Assembly: GCA_963565915.1 (NCBI GenBank)
Contig: OY751486.1
Coordinates: 3,782,001-3,846,000 of the forward strand
Reading direction: 5' to 3'
From: Entoloma clypeatum
Lineage: Eukaryota; Basidiomycota; Agaricomycetes; Agaricales; Entolomataceae
DNA: 64,000 nucleotides
The translations under genes were made by a program, and so were the position numbers. Of this stretch, positions 34,761 through 47,000 are shown piece after piece (the stretch's first letter is position 1; each line of letters opens with the position of its first letter). A model generated the notes under the pieces. The model made no database searches. It saw nothing but the letters and a program-made list of their open reading frames with translations, and had not been told where the DNA came from.

Positions 34761-37700
34761 TCAACCACAGAACTGAAATCCAGGACAACCGATAGCGGTT
34801 CCATACTCTGCGGCGAAAGGATGACATAAAAGGGTTAGCAAAGGAAAGTTATTGAGAAAGAAGATTGCTCACTGCTACCGTCAACTCCAATCACAGCCAG
34901 GAGAGCCTGGAACACGCCCCCGAGACCTTCTCCCGCCAATAGACCAGCCTGCCCAACCACAAAAAAAAAACATGAGATGGAGAAGTGCGGTTAAAGGAGG
35001 GAAAGAAAGGGACGCACAGCGAGGGCGAACATGTACAGCTCATACGACGCAGGATTCCTCCTATGCCAGATCCAGTTCATAGTCGATCCGAATGCCCTAA
35101 AAAAAGCGGAAGCCAAAGTTCGTATGACTCCGAAGGGAGGTGCCAGGGCTTGCGGAGACGACATACATAGCAATGGGGTAGTAAATTTGCGGCACGACAA
35201 ACGCAAGACCGATAGCGTTCTGTGTGGAGGGCGTTTGAACTGATAAATTCACAAGTGCTGAACAAGGCATCTTACCCAGTTGGGAACGTGGACCCAGTAC
35301 TTCTTAGGAATCCAGAGATGCTAGAGAGGAGACTCGCGTCGAGTGGAAGAGATCTGGGTCATGTTTGCTTACCCTGACAAGGAGAGTGATGACGCTCAGG
35401 ACGCCGAGTGCTATGGCGGTGTATCCAGATGACGGGGGAATAGCTAGAGCGTAAGAAAGTGTGTGTAAGGTGATGTTTTTTTTTGTGTCAGGCCAACGGA
35501 GAAGTTGGGCTTACGGAGGGTAGGGCTGGCGACAGCGATAGCGACAGCAACCCAAGCGGCAACAGAAGGAGCGCCATATGTACATTCACCTAAAGAGCGG
35601 GTTAACCCAGGTTCATCCGACGAGTCTAAGAAACGAAAGGACAAACCGGACGCAGGGGGGTATAAAATGCACGGCGACGCCTTGGTGAACAAGATGAACA
35701 ACCCCGTCGTCAAAAACACCGCGACGACTGATCCGACAAGCTGCGCGACAAACTGGTTCTTCGGCTTCGCGCGGAGGAGGTAACCTGTCTTCAGGTCTCC
35801 CGTCATGTCGGCGGACTGAGCAGCAGCGCCGGCGGCGACGATACCTCCGACCAAGTTAAGGGAGCGAGCCTGGTCTATGGGAAGGTCAGCTCCTTTTGCG
35901 ATGCCTCCAAAGATGAGTTGGGACGCCTGGATGACAAGAAATAGTAGGGTAGAGAGGAGAAGGAAAGAAAGAAAACAGTGCAGACCTTTGCAACGGTGGA
36001 GACGGGGTTGACATCAGTGTGCCCTGAGGATTGCACGCCGATGAATGAGAAGAGGAACCCAAGCACGAGAGCCAGAATAGCCTCTCCGACATTGACATGG
36101 AATTGCGTTGCAAGGAGGGCGCAGGACATGACTGTGCTCAAGGAAAGACCGATCGACCACCAACTGAAGGGAATACGGTCCTCTATCGGAGTCTAGACCG
36201 GATTAAGATGAGATGGTAAAAGAGCATAGTGGAAAAAGCTGGGTGCTCACCTGATCCTCATCTTCCTCTGAAACCTCGGATTTACGGAACCATGACTGAA
36301 AATTGATCCCCCCCTTCCTCATTGCTGTGGGGAAGAAAAACACATAAAGTTGAGTAGGGAGAAGGATTATGAACATTGAACATACCCCACATAGCCGGTG
36401 CGAGGCTGATGATCACGTCGGCAAAGGAGTACAATAGCATGATGAAAACACCAGGCCAAAGGAGCCAGTACCGAGGTGAGGGGTGGTTCACGTATTGTGA
36501 GATATCTTTGAAGGACAGCGAGACGTATGAGACCAACGGGAATTCCTCGCTGGTCGGCGTCCCGAACGCGAGACCGTTCTTGACCAATGAAGGAGCAACT
36601 ATGATGTCAAAGACATTAGTGCTGATCAGTTGCGGTCTACGAGGTATGCGTACTGATTCCCCAAGCGAGAACAGCACCACCGACTAAAGAGGGAAAGAGC
36701 ATCCAGAATATATCAACTTGATTTTGACAGTGGATGACGCACAGAAACTCCAGCTCGCATTCAAGCCGCTTAACATACCAGCACCATAGAATGCAGGAGT
36801 GACTGTCCCAGATGTCATCACTTGAACGTATAGAGGATAGGTTAAGACCGCATACACTCGATGAACCAGCCGTAATTCTCGAGCGAGATGATACTAGTGA
36901 ATCCAATCCTGTAGAGCGTCCAACCAACATGCCAATCATAGATCTATCAAGATGGATAAGCAGCGGATAAAACTGATGGTTGGTGAAGACGTGCGATCCC
37001 AGGAGCATATCCAGTGATGACCTTGTACACGAAAACGGCAGAGAAGGAGTATAGCAGCATCAGCGCCTTTTTTTTGGCAGCAACGGCACCCGCCTTTCCA
37101 CTATGCAGTGAGCGGATGGTGTATGCCTAAACACCGGGGTCAGAATATTGTGTAAAGAGCTCCACAGTCGACTTACAGTTGCAGCTGGCGTGGGGAAGGT
37201 GAGCTTCTGGTGAACGATGTAATATTTCCGGAGAGGAATGACGAAGAAGACGCCAAAGAAACCACAGCAGACTGTGAGGGCGAGGAGTTTGCCGATATCT
37301 TTTTGAGGGAGGTCGGAGAGGAGGCCCAGGCGATACATGGCGGGTACACCACTGACGAAGATGATTCCTAGGCCACCTGCGGCTGTCGCAGCGCTGGAGG
37401 GTTCTGATTCCAGTTGGGAATGATAGCAATCATGAAGTGTACTGACCTCTGGACCGTGCAATTCTCCTTTGGGCCAAAAGGACCACCAAGGAAACGCCCG
37501 AGCAGGCCAGATTCAGGAAGGACCCTAGCCAATGGTTTGATGATCGCAAAACCGAAGATGGCACCAAAAAGCTGGGGGCCAAAGGTGAAACCGGTCTTTA
37601 GCCCGAGGTAGATGTTGGAAGCGCCGACTGTTGGCAGACGATCGACATCATAAGAGGCTAAGCTACAAAAGGTATGGGCCCAAACGCACCGATCGCCCCA

Positions 37701-38004
37701 AGAAGGGATCCAACAATTAGTGCCCTAAATGGTGGTGCTAAGCAAAGGATGGCAGGCGAGAAGGGAGGATGGGAGAACAGACCTGAATGTGAGTTGGTGG
37801 GTCTCTTCGATCGCGTCTGGGTCGATAGGGAAGGGCCTCGAGCTGTGGCAGCGATGATGAGGGCCAGACGCCAATGACGAATGCTGGAAATACTCACACG
37901 TCGGTTTCACTGTAGCCACCTTCTGTTATCAGGTTCTTCCCCTCTGTCTCGACGGAGTTGGCCTTCTCGTCGGCGTACTCGGGCTCGCGGTGGGCGGCAG
38001 CCAT
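34761..38004 (-). CDS. oligopeptide transporter (OPT superfamily) 1
   Basis: Multi-pass membrane transporter of the OPT superfamily (the YGL114W-like fungal branch, related to plant YSL), expected to move small peptides or metal chelates with protons. About 20 short exons start at the ATG at 38004 ([19 protein letters not shown]) and end with ...[14 protein letters not shown]. Conserved blocks seen in order: [111 protein letters not shown] and the C-terminal [16 protein letters not shown]. Exon positions match OPT2. One intron (36944-36994) appears to use a GC donor. No frameshift seen. Its 3' end is repeated at 27030-27214. Confidence 0.88.
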
Positions 38005-38076
38005 GACTTCAATCCCGGGGGGCATGGGGGAAATGGTGAGAAGGAAGGAGTCGCGGTGTCAAGGGAAGATGGGAGG

Positions 38077-38084
38077 CTTTTATA
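38077..38084 (-). promoter_or_regulatory. TATA box of OPT transporter 1
   Basis: TATAAAAG on the minus strand, about 75 nt upstream of the ATG at 38004. Confidence 0.55.
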
Positions 38085-38507
38085 TCTTCTGGCTGTCGGC
38101 GAGACATCTTTCCGCCCGCCAAGCACGGTTGGTAAAACCCGAAAAAGGAAACTGTCTTGACTTTTCAGTCTATACTTCTGATCATTGGAGATAGACTTAT
38201 CAGCGCTTCACAGCTGAACAGCCCCCTTACATGCGCTCAACATGTGCTCTTCATTACACTCGCGCAGATTAAGCTCGAACGCGCCCCATGATGGATCCAT
38301 CATGCAGGAAAAAAAATCGTCTTAAAGAGCGTTCTGCAGTCGCTGCAAGACAATCCATGTGCACATCATCTTCGTTTCACAATCTGTTGTAGAGTGAACT
38401 CCCGAAAAGACACAGTATCATCAATGAAAGAAAGAAAGAAAACCTTGCCGAGAACGTTTATAAAATGAAGAATTCCATATCCTCTGAAACTCAGACCCAT
38501 CCCTCGC
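38085..38507. other. intergenic between OPT1 and GET5
   Basis: Holds the upstream promoter region of OPT1 and the 3' flank of GET5. A short GAAA run near 38425-38440 is the only repeat. No gene seen. Confidence 0.5.
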
Positions 38508-39594
38508 CTATGTCCCAGCCATACCAACAATCCCAACTTGATCTCTTATCTTGGCGATCTGGCTCGGAGTGAGTGCGCCCTTGCTCGCGCGGAAAAAGTT
38601 CTCAAATGCGGTGAGCGCATCGCCTTCCACCGGAAATTGCGATCTACAAAGAGGAACCCATGATATCAACGCCTTTCTTCCTCAAAACCAAAAAAACTCC
38701 CACATACTTCAAAAGCGCATACACCTTCTCCCAAAACTCCGGTTTCGAGATCGTGCTCCCAAACGTCGATAACACCTCCGGCTGCACAACTTCTGTCGCA
38801 CCGCTATCCAACGTCAACAAGATATCCTTTTCCACCACACCTGGCGTTTCGCTCGACGGCGACGGCGACAGCACCACAGAGGGTATCCTCTGGTGCCCGC
38901 GTGTTGGTCGACCCCCAAGCGAAGGTTTCTTATCGTCCGATGCCATCGTAGGCGGTAGTGGCGACAGCGACAGCGAGCTTGAAGGAGTGCTACTCGAAAC
39001 GGGGCGCGATGGGTCCCAATCAAATCCGGGTTTCACGACGAGGTTAACGGTGTCTCCGTCTTTCACCGTGTACTCCCGCAAAAGCTTTCCGTCTGCGAGG
39101 GCTTTCCCTTTCAGAAGGAGGCGCTGGGCGTCGGCAGGGGGCGCGGTGGGTTCAGTAGCGAGCTGCGTTTTGATCGATGAGATGGTATCGGTGGGGTGAA
39201 CGGAGATCGTGTACGTCGCAGGCGGCTTGAGTGACTTGAAGGTCACAGAAATGGATGCTGTAGGTTGTTGAGGAGAGTGAAATGGCAGTTAATAAATGGG
39301 TTTTTATTGAGGACGTACCAGACGAAGAGGCCGTTGAGCCTGGAGATTTCCGTGCGGGCGGTGCAGGGACTGGGACCTACAATGGCAACGATTTGAACAA
39401 AAGATGCACGTGCGATCGGTCGGTTAGGAAAGCTTCCACAGGTTGTGATCATTCATCTCACGAACCAGAAGAACAGGCACTTTCCTGAGCCAGTTCCGGG
39501 GCGGTTGTTGGTAGTCGTCGGCGTAGGTGACAGGCTGAGATGAGAGCGTGCTGAGGTAGGTCCTTATGAAAGCCTGCTCCGCTTGTTCTGCCAT
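38508..39594 (-). CDS. GET5: Get5/Mdy2-like ubiquitin-like protein
   Basis: Component of the GET pathway: Get4-Get5 bridges Sgt2 and Get3 to hand tail-anchored proteins to the ER. Four exons (39594-39466, 39376-39319, 39257-38708, 38643-38508) give 290 aa. The N-terminal helix-rich segment (EQAFIRTYLSTLSSQPVTYA) fits the Get4-binding region. A ubiquitin-like domain (about residues 65-140) contains SIKTQLATEP, RLLLKGKALADGKLLREYTV and DTVNLVVKPG. A Ser/Pro-rich linker precedes the C-terminal helical segment (FWEKVYALLKSQFPVE, then FENFFRASKGALTPSQIAKI), the likely homodimerisation domain. The order of parts agrees with yeast Mdy2, which is shorter (212 aa). Start chosen at the ATG preceding AEQAEQ. 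Intact. Confidence 0.82.
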
Positions 39595-40441
39595 CGTAGA
39601 AGGAGCGATAAACTTGATCACTTTGTGACATGAATGACTGTGACAGTCACGATGTGACATCCACATATTCCCGACCAACTAGAATAGATCATGGCCGTAC
39701 GTTCCCTACATGTTTGACAGAGCAGTATACTCACTTCAACAATAGTCAGGATTTGGCTACAGCGGAGGTCTGTACGGACCACCCAAGCTACCGTCAAGGC
39801 AATCTTAGTAACGTTTCTCTAGGACGTTCCCGGTGCTTCGTCTACTGGCAGGAGTTTTCAAAAGTAGGTTGAAACCTTCATGTCCTGGTGATGGCCAAAG
39901 TCCAACAGGACCATATACAGTGCTACGCACAGACAGATAACCCAATCCAGTGCCGACCACAGTCCGAAGACTACCTCGAATGCTTGCACCATCCCAGAGA
40001 GGTGCGTGGTCCATTTCTTCATCTGGCAACCTCCAAATGTTCACACACACCTCCTCTACATTTGACGTTGCGCAAACTTCTCGCGCTCGTAGGTCGCACG
40101 TGCGAAAACTGTTCAAGACGAGTTCATCCGCAAGGCAGAGGCTAGCGCAAGGGAGGGCCAGAAGGCGGCAGACATCTTGGCCGACGGCGTCATCGTCGGG
40201 CTTGGGCTGATACAACGGAGTAAACAGGAGGTCGAGACTAGGAAATAGGCGCGCCCGTTGACTGTATGTTCGCTCCCAGGAATAGAAAAGCTTCTATTTT
40301 CTCGGATCCCAGACCTGGAAGATGGCTAGCATCCAGTATCACGTCTGGAACTCCCGACCAGAATTTCTCACTAATTGCGTCGGTAGTTTTAACGCCCAAA
40401 ACCCGGAATAGATGCATATGAGAATTATATCGAGTACAGCC
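39595..40441. other. intergenic, nothing recognised
   Basis: A small palindromic element (GACTGTGACAGTC, about 39632-39644) lies just upstream of GET5 on its promoter side. A 136-codon minus-strand open frame (39805-40215) has no recognisable features and I do not call it. Confidence 0.45.
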
Positions 40442-41382
40442 TTATACTTTCCCCCCAACATACGACACCTCCGACAAACCAAACTCGTATTCCGCCTTTC
40501 CCTCACCCTCGTCTGGATTGCGAGGCATAACGATCATGACCGCCACTTGCAAGTCGATGGGATCTGGGGGTTTGGTCACTTCCGCTCGTGCCTTCTCTGC
40601 ATCGGGAAGTGTCTTGGATGTTTGATTTCGGCGAAACCTCGGGATCATCAGCGAATTTATTGAGAACATCGAGAGAAAGTGTGGGGTTGGTGGTGCCGGT
40701 GTTATAAACCGCGCGTTTTCTTCATGATCATGCCGCATGACGACCGTGGCCAGGGGCTATAGTGGGATACAAGGACGGTGTCAATCATGTGTGGTGTTAT
40801 CTTGTGAGAGCATGCGGAACCGAGGCAGTGCGGCAAAAAGAATAGGCAGCCGTTCAACCGCCCCACGCCCCGAGTCGTAGGACGCAAGTGAGAAATAACA
40901 GGCACACTCACCTTTATTGACCGCCAGTCCCAATTCGCCTCTGGGCTCTTGGCCAGCCAAGGCTCAACGAAAGTGGGTTCGACAGGCCACGACTTCCGCT
41001 CACCCTCCCGCAGCCCGGCAATGCGCTGCTCAAGCATGGATCTCCGCCGCCTCAAGAACCGCCGCCTCGAAAGGCATCCGCACCCGAGGAAGATGACGAG
41101 AAGAACGACAAAAGTGATGAGGAACCCAAAGAAGTAGTTTTCGCTGCCCCCGAAGCTGTTTGCGGCTGGTGATGCTGTGGTTGTGGGCGACGCCGCAGCA
41201 GCGCCGCCCGAATATGGGGGCGGGGACGTAAATGCGGTCGACGGGGGTGAAAGTGGAGAGGGAAAGGTCGTTGCTGTATTCGTGATAGTTGATGTTGATG
41301 GTGATGACGTCGTCAAAGCGGGCGGATTGAAATCCGATGCGGTAGTCAAAGGGTCGAATGCTATGGTGGTCACGGAGGCCAT
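40442..41382 (-). CDS. single-pass membrane protein with Ser/Thr/Pro-rich ectodomain
   Basis: Two exons (41382-40912, 40756-40442) separated by a 155-nt intron give 261 aa. Residues 1-75 are Ser/Thr/Pro-rich (likely O-glycosylated). A membrane helix (YFFGFLITFVVLLVIFLGCG, about residues 83-102) is followed by a strongly basic stretch (RRRFLRRRRSMLEQR), so the N-terminus should face outside and the C-terminus the cytosol. The cytosolic tail includes WDWRSIKPLATVVMRHD and MIVMPRNPDEGE. There is no cleavable signal peptide. The layout resembles fungal cell-surface sensors or small plasma-membrane proteins but I cannot assign a family. The intron is about three times longer than others here. Confidence 0.72.
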
Positions 41383-42828
41383 GTCTTTGGTGGTTCTGGG
41401 TCTTTGAGTTTCAAAGAGGGGCGAGGACGACGGCGGACAGCATGAGTGACGGCTTTGTGCCGCAGATGTGAGATATTCGATTTTGTTTTTATAAAGTGAA
41501 CGAGATTACGGCACACGCGGGGGTATTTGAGCTAGTTTCGGATTATCTAAGCCCCGCTCGGCCCTTTGACTCGGAAGATAACATCGCTTCTTTTCTTTTC
41601 ACCGAGCTCAACTCTGATTCGATTCCGTCGACATTCGTACAATACCACAACGAAGCAAGCAATGATACTCTCAAGACTCTTGTCTTTGATGACTCGCAAG
41701 GGGGGCTATTGGCTCGCTCGGCACCCCCCATGACGGAAGGTCCCTCCCAGTGCTCAGCCATCGGAATACCTCGGGTTTCCACACGTGTCACTTCTAAAGT
41801 ACCGCGTAACTCGGCGATCCAAAGCTTTTAGCTTCATGATAGCGGCGTCAATGACTTTAGAGAGTAAAGAGCCTGAAGTAGCCCAAAAGGTATAATCCAT
41901 CGTGTTCGAATTTTCCGACCAAAACTGTATACGGAATCCAGGATATTCGCGTGATCATGATCCAGTCAGCGGAAATGCAGACCTGACGGCTCTCCCGAGG
42001 TACGAGTATTTATACTGTGAAGACAGGCAACTGTGATATCAATTGGATATATACAGAATGACAGATGTATCATGTCAAGTGCATTTAGTTCGCATAGGAG
42101 CCCGGGGTCATGCGCTCGCATTCCGCGCCTCTGGCGGAACATATCCACAGGAAAGCCGGAATTCATATGCGGAGGAAGAAGTTCGTTGCAAATATGGTTA
42201 TAATGATTTGGTTCTGCCAACAAAAGACAGACTTTGAGGCGTCAGTCGGGGATCCCCGTATTGAAGCGCTAGAGTGTCAAGCGCAGGTCAAGCGGCCAAA
42301 CGTTGTCAACAACAGGTATGAATCGCCGAAGCCGATAGCCAGCGTTTACTGAATGATCCTAAGCGTCGAAGTACCATGACGGAGCCTAGTCAGAGAAAGG
42401 TTTGAGCAGAATTCATCCGCTCGAAACTCCACCTCCTTGGTCGCGGTGCAAACTTGAAGATCTATTTCCCAGAGCGTGTAACTGGAGTTTGATCAGCATG
42501 CTCCATGGGAAGGTCGGATTGCTTCGACTATCACGGCCACGTGAGACCACATGCCGTCCTCTGTCGATCCTCGCGTCCACAATATTCCAAAAGGGCCCGG
42601 AAAAACCTTGGTGCGTCATCACGGTAAGTATTACTCGATATATGGACGACGATGAGCTCATCCACAGCCCCATACATAAGCCTCTCATCATTTTTGCCCT
42701 ATCCAAGAGAGGACCAGCAGCAACGCGACTCCTGTCGAATGTGCCAGTGCGACGAGATCGGTGACAGCCAATGCGTATACCGGAATGGCCTACTGATGGC
42801 CACAAAGTGAGCTGGGGGCCATTCTGGA
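41383..42828. other. intergenic with possible retroelement debris
   Basis: No intact gene. Minus-strand frames at 42413-42805 and 41966-42223 lie downstream of the gag relic in its reading direction and may be further remains of the same element, but no protease, reverse transcriptase or integrase motif is legible. Confidence 0.4.
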
Positions 42829-43330
42829 GTGGCGTCTGATCCTGCTGCCATCAAGTTGGAAGGCCGATCTCTTTTTTCTTTGACTCATTGTGACCTTTCG
42901 AACTCGGTAGCTCTCAGAACCCAGGTCTCAAGCATGTCCGTTGTCTTCAGTCGGGCAACCTCCACAAGCTTCCTACCAAGAGATGGCTTTAAGCCCTCCT
43001 TGAATGCTTCAACCAAGGCTGGCTGGTTATAGCCGGTGAGGTCCATCCAGGTATTGAATTCAATTCAGTATTCCTCAATCATGTGGTTACCTTGTTTGAC
43101 CAGTTTAATTTTCTCGATCGCATTGGCTTGGGTTTCCGCAGTGATGAAGTACTCCATCTCATTGACCATTGCACACCAGTCCGCGAACGGGGGTCTGGCC
43201 GCAAAACCAGCAACAACAGTTCCGTCTGGCTGTGTATATCCCGACATATCCTGTCATACAGGGTATCTTGTGTGTATCGTTACTTGCTTTCAAAACTGTT
43301 GACAAGATGATGGCTTTAGATACCATCCCG
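42829..43330 (-). pseudogene. Ty3/gypsy-type gag relic
   Basis: One minus-strand frame reads like the capsid region of Agaricomycete gypsy-type gag proteins: PPFADWCAMVNEMEYFITAE, then FNTWMDLTGYNQPALVEAFK, EGLKPSLGRKLVEVARLKTT and an 'ETWVLRATEFERSQ' tail. Stops interrupt it in frame at EEY*IEFN (probably an ancestral Trp, TGG to TGA) and after FERSQ. Both are explainable by C-to-T type transitions. No long terminal repeats or pol domains were found. Confidence 0.55.
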
Positions 43331-44002
43331 ATGTCCCCCGGCTCATTAAAATTGCAGCCATTCCCTCCGCGGAGTAAATTGTTACAACGAGGGCATCTCG
43401 TTACCACATTCCCAAGGGCTTTCCGCCAGTCGGGAATGTCACCACGCTCTGTGCTTCGCCCTTGATGGTGTGGTCATCCTGATGATGAGGCGACGGGGCG
43501 ACGGCGACGTCATGAAGATCATGCCTGGGAAGATCGGCGCAGACAGGTTCTCAGACGGACATATTCGGAAGCGACCATGTACAACCCACGATAAATGACA
43601 GGAAACGAGGTAATCTTCGCGCGCCTTGCTTGGTATGACTAAAGAACGCTGGAGGCGTGCTCAAGCATCACGTCGTCTGTGACCCAGGTACACGAGGGCC
43701 GTAACAGACACCGAGTCAGTAGCTTCTGGAAGTCTTCAGTACTTCCTTTAGCTGGCTTGTTTTTCACAGTCAGGACTGCGCCTGATGACGAATCTATTTA
43801 GATGTGGAAGTCCTAGGTAAGTGCATATGACAGTAATTGCTGTCGGCTGTTGGTCAACGTACTTTTCGCGTCCCCAAAAACTTAAATCCGATCTACGCAC
43901 ATGGCAGGGTCGTTCGCTCATGATCCATGAAGATATATAAGTGCCTTTCAGTCTGTTTATCGCGACTCCTGTGTTCCACTCGCGCACGAGGGGTTGAAAG
44001 TA
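43331..44002. other. intergenic and OPT2 promoter region
   Basis: No gene recognised. TATATAA at 43934-43940, about 65 nt upstream of the OPT2 ATG, is the probable TATA box. Confidence 0.5.
43934..43940 (+). promoter_or_regulatory. TATA box of OPT transporter 2
   Basis: TATATAA about 65 nt upstream of the start codon at 44003, a spacing similar to that in OPT1 and the adenylating-enzyme gene. Confidence 0.55.
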
Positions 44003-47000
44003 ATGCCAGCTACCAATCCCGAGCCTCAATTTGCCGACGAGAAGGTCAGCTCTGATGAGCTGGTAGAGGAAAAGAACGTACCGGAAGGCGGCCGTAATGA
44101 AACCGACGTGTAGGTATCCCAATCCTGGTGTTGTATCCCCACTCTCATTCCTCTCGCAGCTCGAGGCCTTTCCCTATCGACCCAGATGCGATCGAGGAAT
44201 CCCATCAGCTGACATTCAGGTTTGTCTTCCCGACCTCGACTGCCTGAGACCTCGTTGAATCTTCATCAGAGCACTCTTCGTCGGATCTCTCCTTGGCGCG
44301 GTCGGTGAGTTTGAGCAAATACCTTTGGTCGCATATCATCTCATGATCTTGGACAGTCGGGGCTTCCAACATCTACCTTGGCCTGAAGACCGGTGTCACT
44401 TTTGGTCCCCAGCTCTTTGGTGCCATCTTTGGTTTCGCCATTATCAAAGCCCTGTCCAGGCTCCTTCCTGAATCTGGACTGCTCGGGAGCATCCTCGGGG
44501 GTCCTTTCGGCCCGAAAGAGAATTGTACGGTCCAAAGGTATGACATGGTTCCCTCAAGCTATTAAGACTAGTCCAACCTTGACCATCAATCGAATTTAGT
44601 GCTGCAACAGCCGCAGGTGGTCTAGGAATTATCTATGTCACTGGTATACCCGCCATGTATCGTTTAGGGCTCCTTTCCGACATCCCTCAAAAAGACATTG
44701 GCAAGCTTATTGCGCTTGGTGTCTGTTGTGGCCTCTTCGGCGTTTTCTTCGTCATTCCTCTTCGCAAATATTACATCGTACACCAGAAGCTCACATTCCC
44801 TACCCCAGCCGCAACCGTGCGTAACTATCAATCCTCTCTTCGCCACTGTATTTAGCCTATGATGCAGGCATACACGATTCGTTCATTACACAGCGGACCG
44901 GCTGGCGCCCTTGCTGCCAAGAAAAAAGCCTTGATGCTCATATACTCTTTTTCTGTCGTTTTCGTGTTCAAAGTCCTGACAAATTATGCTCCTGGGATTG
45001 TGTGTATCATGACCCGATGCAGGTCCACCATCGCTCATACAGTTTCTAGCTTTATGACTGGCATATCGGCTGGACTCTCTACAGACTGGGATTCACCAGC
45101 ATCATCTCGCTCGAGAATTACGGCTGGTATATCGAATGTAGGTCGTTTTATCTCGTCCTTCAGCTATCGAGTGCTCATATTTCACATAGTTACTCCCGCA
45201 TTTTACGCTGCTGGTATGTTGAGTGGTCTAAATGCGAGCTGGAGTTTTTGTAAGTCATCTGTCATTACATATTTTTGACGCTCATCTCTCGCTGTAGTCT
45301 GCGGAGCCATTTTTGCTTGGGGAATCAGCGAGTATATTTCGTAGATGCAAGTCCACCAGCGTTGATTCCTTTTCAATCTCTAGTCGCTCCTTCATTGGTC
45401 GAGAACGGGCTTGCATTCGGCACCCCCATTAGCGAGGAATACCCGTTGGTAACCTATGCCGCGTTGTCTTTCAAAGACCCCTCCAAGTACATCACCCACC
45501 CTTCACCTCGGTACTGGCTTCTCTGGCCTGGTGTCTTTATCATGTTGTTGTACTCCGCTGCCGACGTCGTCATCAGTGTTGCACCTACTGTCTTGGGTAC
45601 GTCCAGTGGCGATCTTTCTGTCCATTCACCTGTCACATGTGTTTTGTGCCCGCGCAGCATTGAGGAAGGAGAGTGTCAACGCCAAATCATGGTTCCGTAG
45701 ATCTGAGACATCAGAGGAAGACGAAGATCAGGTGAATACTCAGCCTTGCGATCCTACTTTATCAGCTCATTGTAACGTGTTTTAGACGCCCATTGAGGAC
45801 CGCATTCCTTTCAGTTGGTGGTCGATTGGTCTGTTCTTGACCACGATCATGTCTTGTGCTCTCCTCGCTACGCAATTCCATCTCAATGGTGGAGAGGCTA
45901 TCCTAGCTCTTCTCCTTGGATTTCTCTTCTCCTTCGTTGGCGTGCTGTCCTCGGGTCACACAGACATCAACCCTGTTTCCACCGTTGCGAAGGTCCCAGT
46001 TTTTGTTTCTGTTTCCCCTTGTAACCTGCTGACCGGCCGTTTATTATATTGTATCTAGGCTTCCCAACTTATCTTTGGAGCCATTGGCAAGGGGGGCCAC
46101 CTTTCTGACAACCCTGCCCGTTCCCTTAATCTAATCGGAGGTATTGTCGCCGCCGGTGCTGCTGCTCAGTCGTCCGACATGACTGGCGACCTGAAGACTG
46201 GCTATCTCCTCCGTGCCAAGCCGAGGAATCAATTCATCGCACAAATAGTCGGATCAGTCGTTGCGGTGTTTCTGACGACGGGATTGTTCATCTTGTTCAC
46301 CAAGGCGTCGCCTTGCATTTTGTATCCCCCGGCGTCTGGTTCGGATTTCTTCTCTTCCTGTGCACGCGCCAGACCTAACGTGCTATTCAATGCCGCTTTT
46401 AGGTGAATGTACATATGGCGCTCCATCTGTAGCTGCTTGGGCTGCTGTTGCTGTTGCTGTCACCAGTCCTTCCCTCCGTTTGTCCAACTCGTTCAACATA
46501 TGAGTATTTCAGATTTGCTCATTCCTTTTTCAGCTATTCCTCCATCTTCTGGTTATACTGCCATCGCACTTGGCATCTTTAGTGTCGTTACTCTTCTTGT
46601 CAAAGTGAGTATCCATCAGATCTCGTGGGTCGGGCAATCATCTATATTTTCTGTAGCACAACTGGATTCCTAAGAAGTATTGGGTTTATGTTCCCAATTG
46701 GGCAAGCTACATGTTCCCTGTTTCGGATACCCAAATTCTCAGTCAACCCCAACTAAATAGAACGCCGTGGGTCTCGCCTTCGTGCTACCTCAAGTTCAAT
46801 ATCCTATCGCGATGTACGTTGTCTTCGAGTTCCTCCTACAGTTTTTTCCAACTGGGTCATGACCTTTTTTTTTTTCATTCCGTTTGTAGGGCCGTTGGGT
46901 CAACTGTGAACTGGATCTGGCGGAAGCGGAACCCTCGCTCGTATGATATGTATATGTTTGCCCTCGCCGTGCGTGTTCTTCCCTTTCTTCCCCGGCGATT

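Larger units (their letters stand above)
27415..34945. repeat. 7.53-kb duplicated segment, copy B (contig start)
   Basis: 7531 bp matching 19683-27214. It starts exactly after the gap and stops matching only where copy A ran out, continuing seamlessly into the body of OPT transporter 1. Copy B is therefore the one connected to the downstream genes. Confidence 0.9.

Noticed and set aside
19683..34945. A real segmental tandem duplication
   Set aside because: Possible, but both copies abut the gap exactly and copy A ends within a gene that is complete only after copy B; contig overlap explains this more simply.
38660..39199. 179-codon plus-strand frame opposite GET5
   Set aside because: Antisense to the long second-last coding exon of GET5; no features of its own.
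39805..40215. 136-codon minus-strand frame upstream of GET5
   Set aside because: No recognisable motif, no splice partners, and an equally open plus-strand frame over the same bases.
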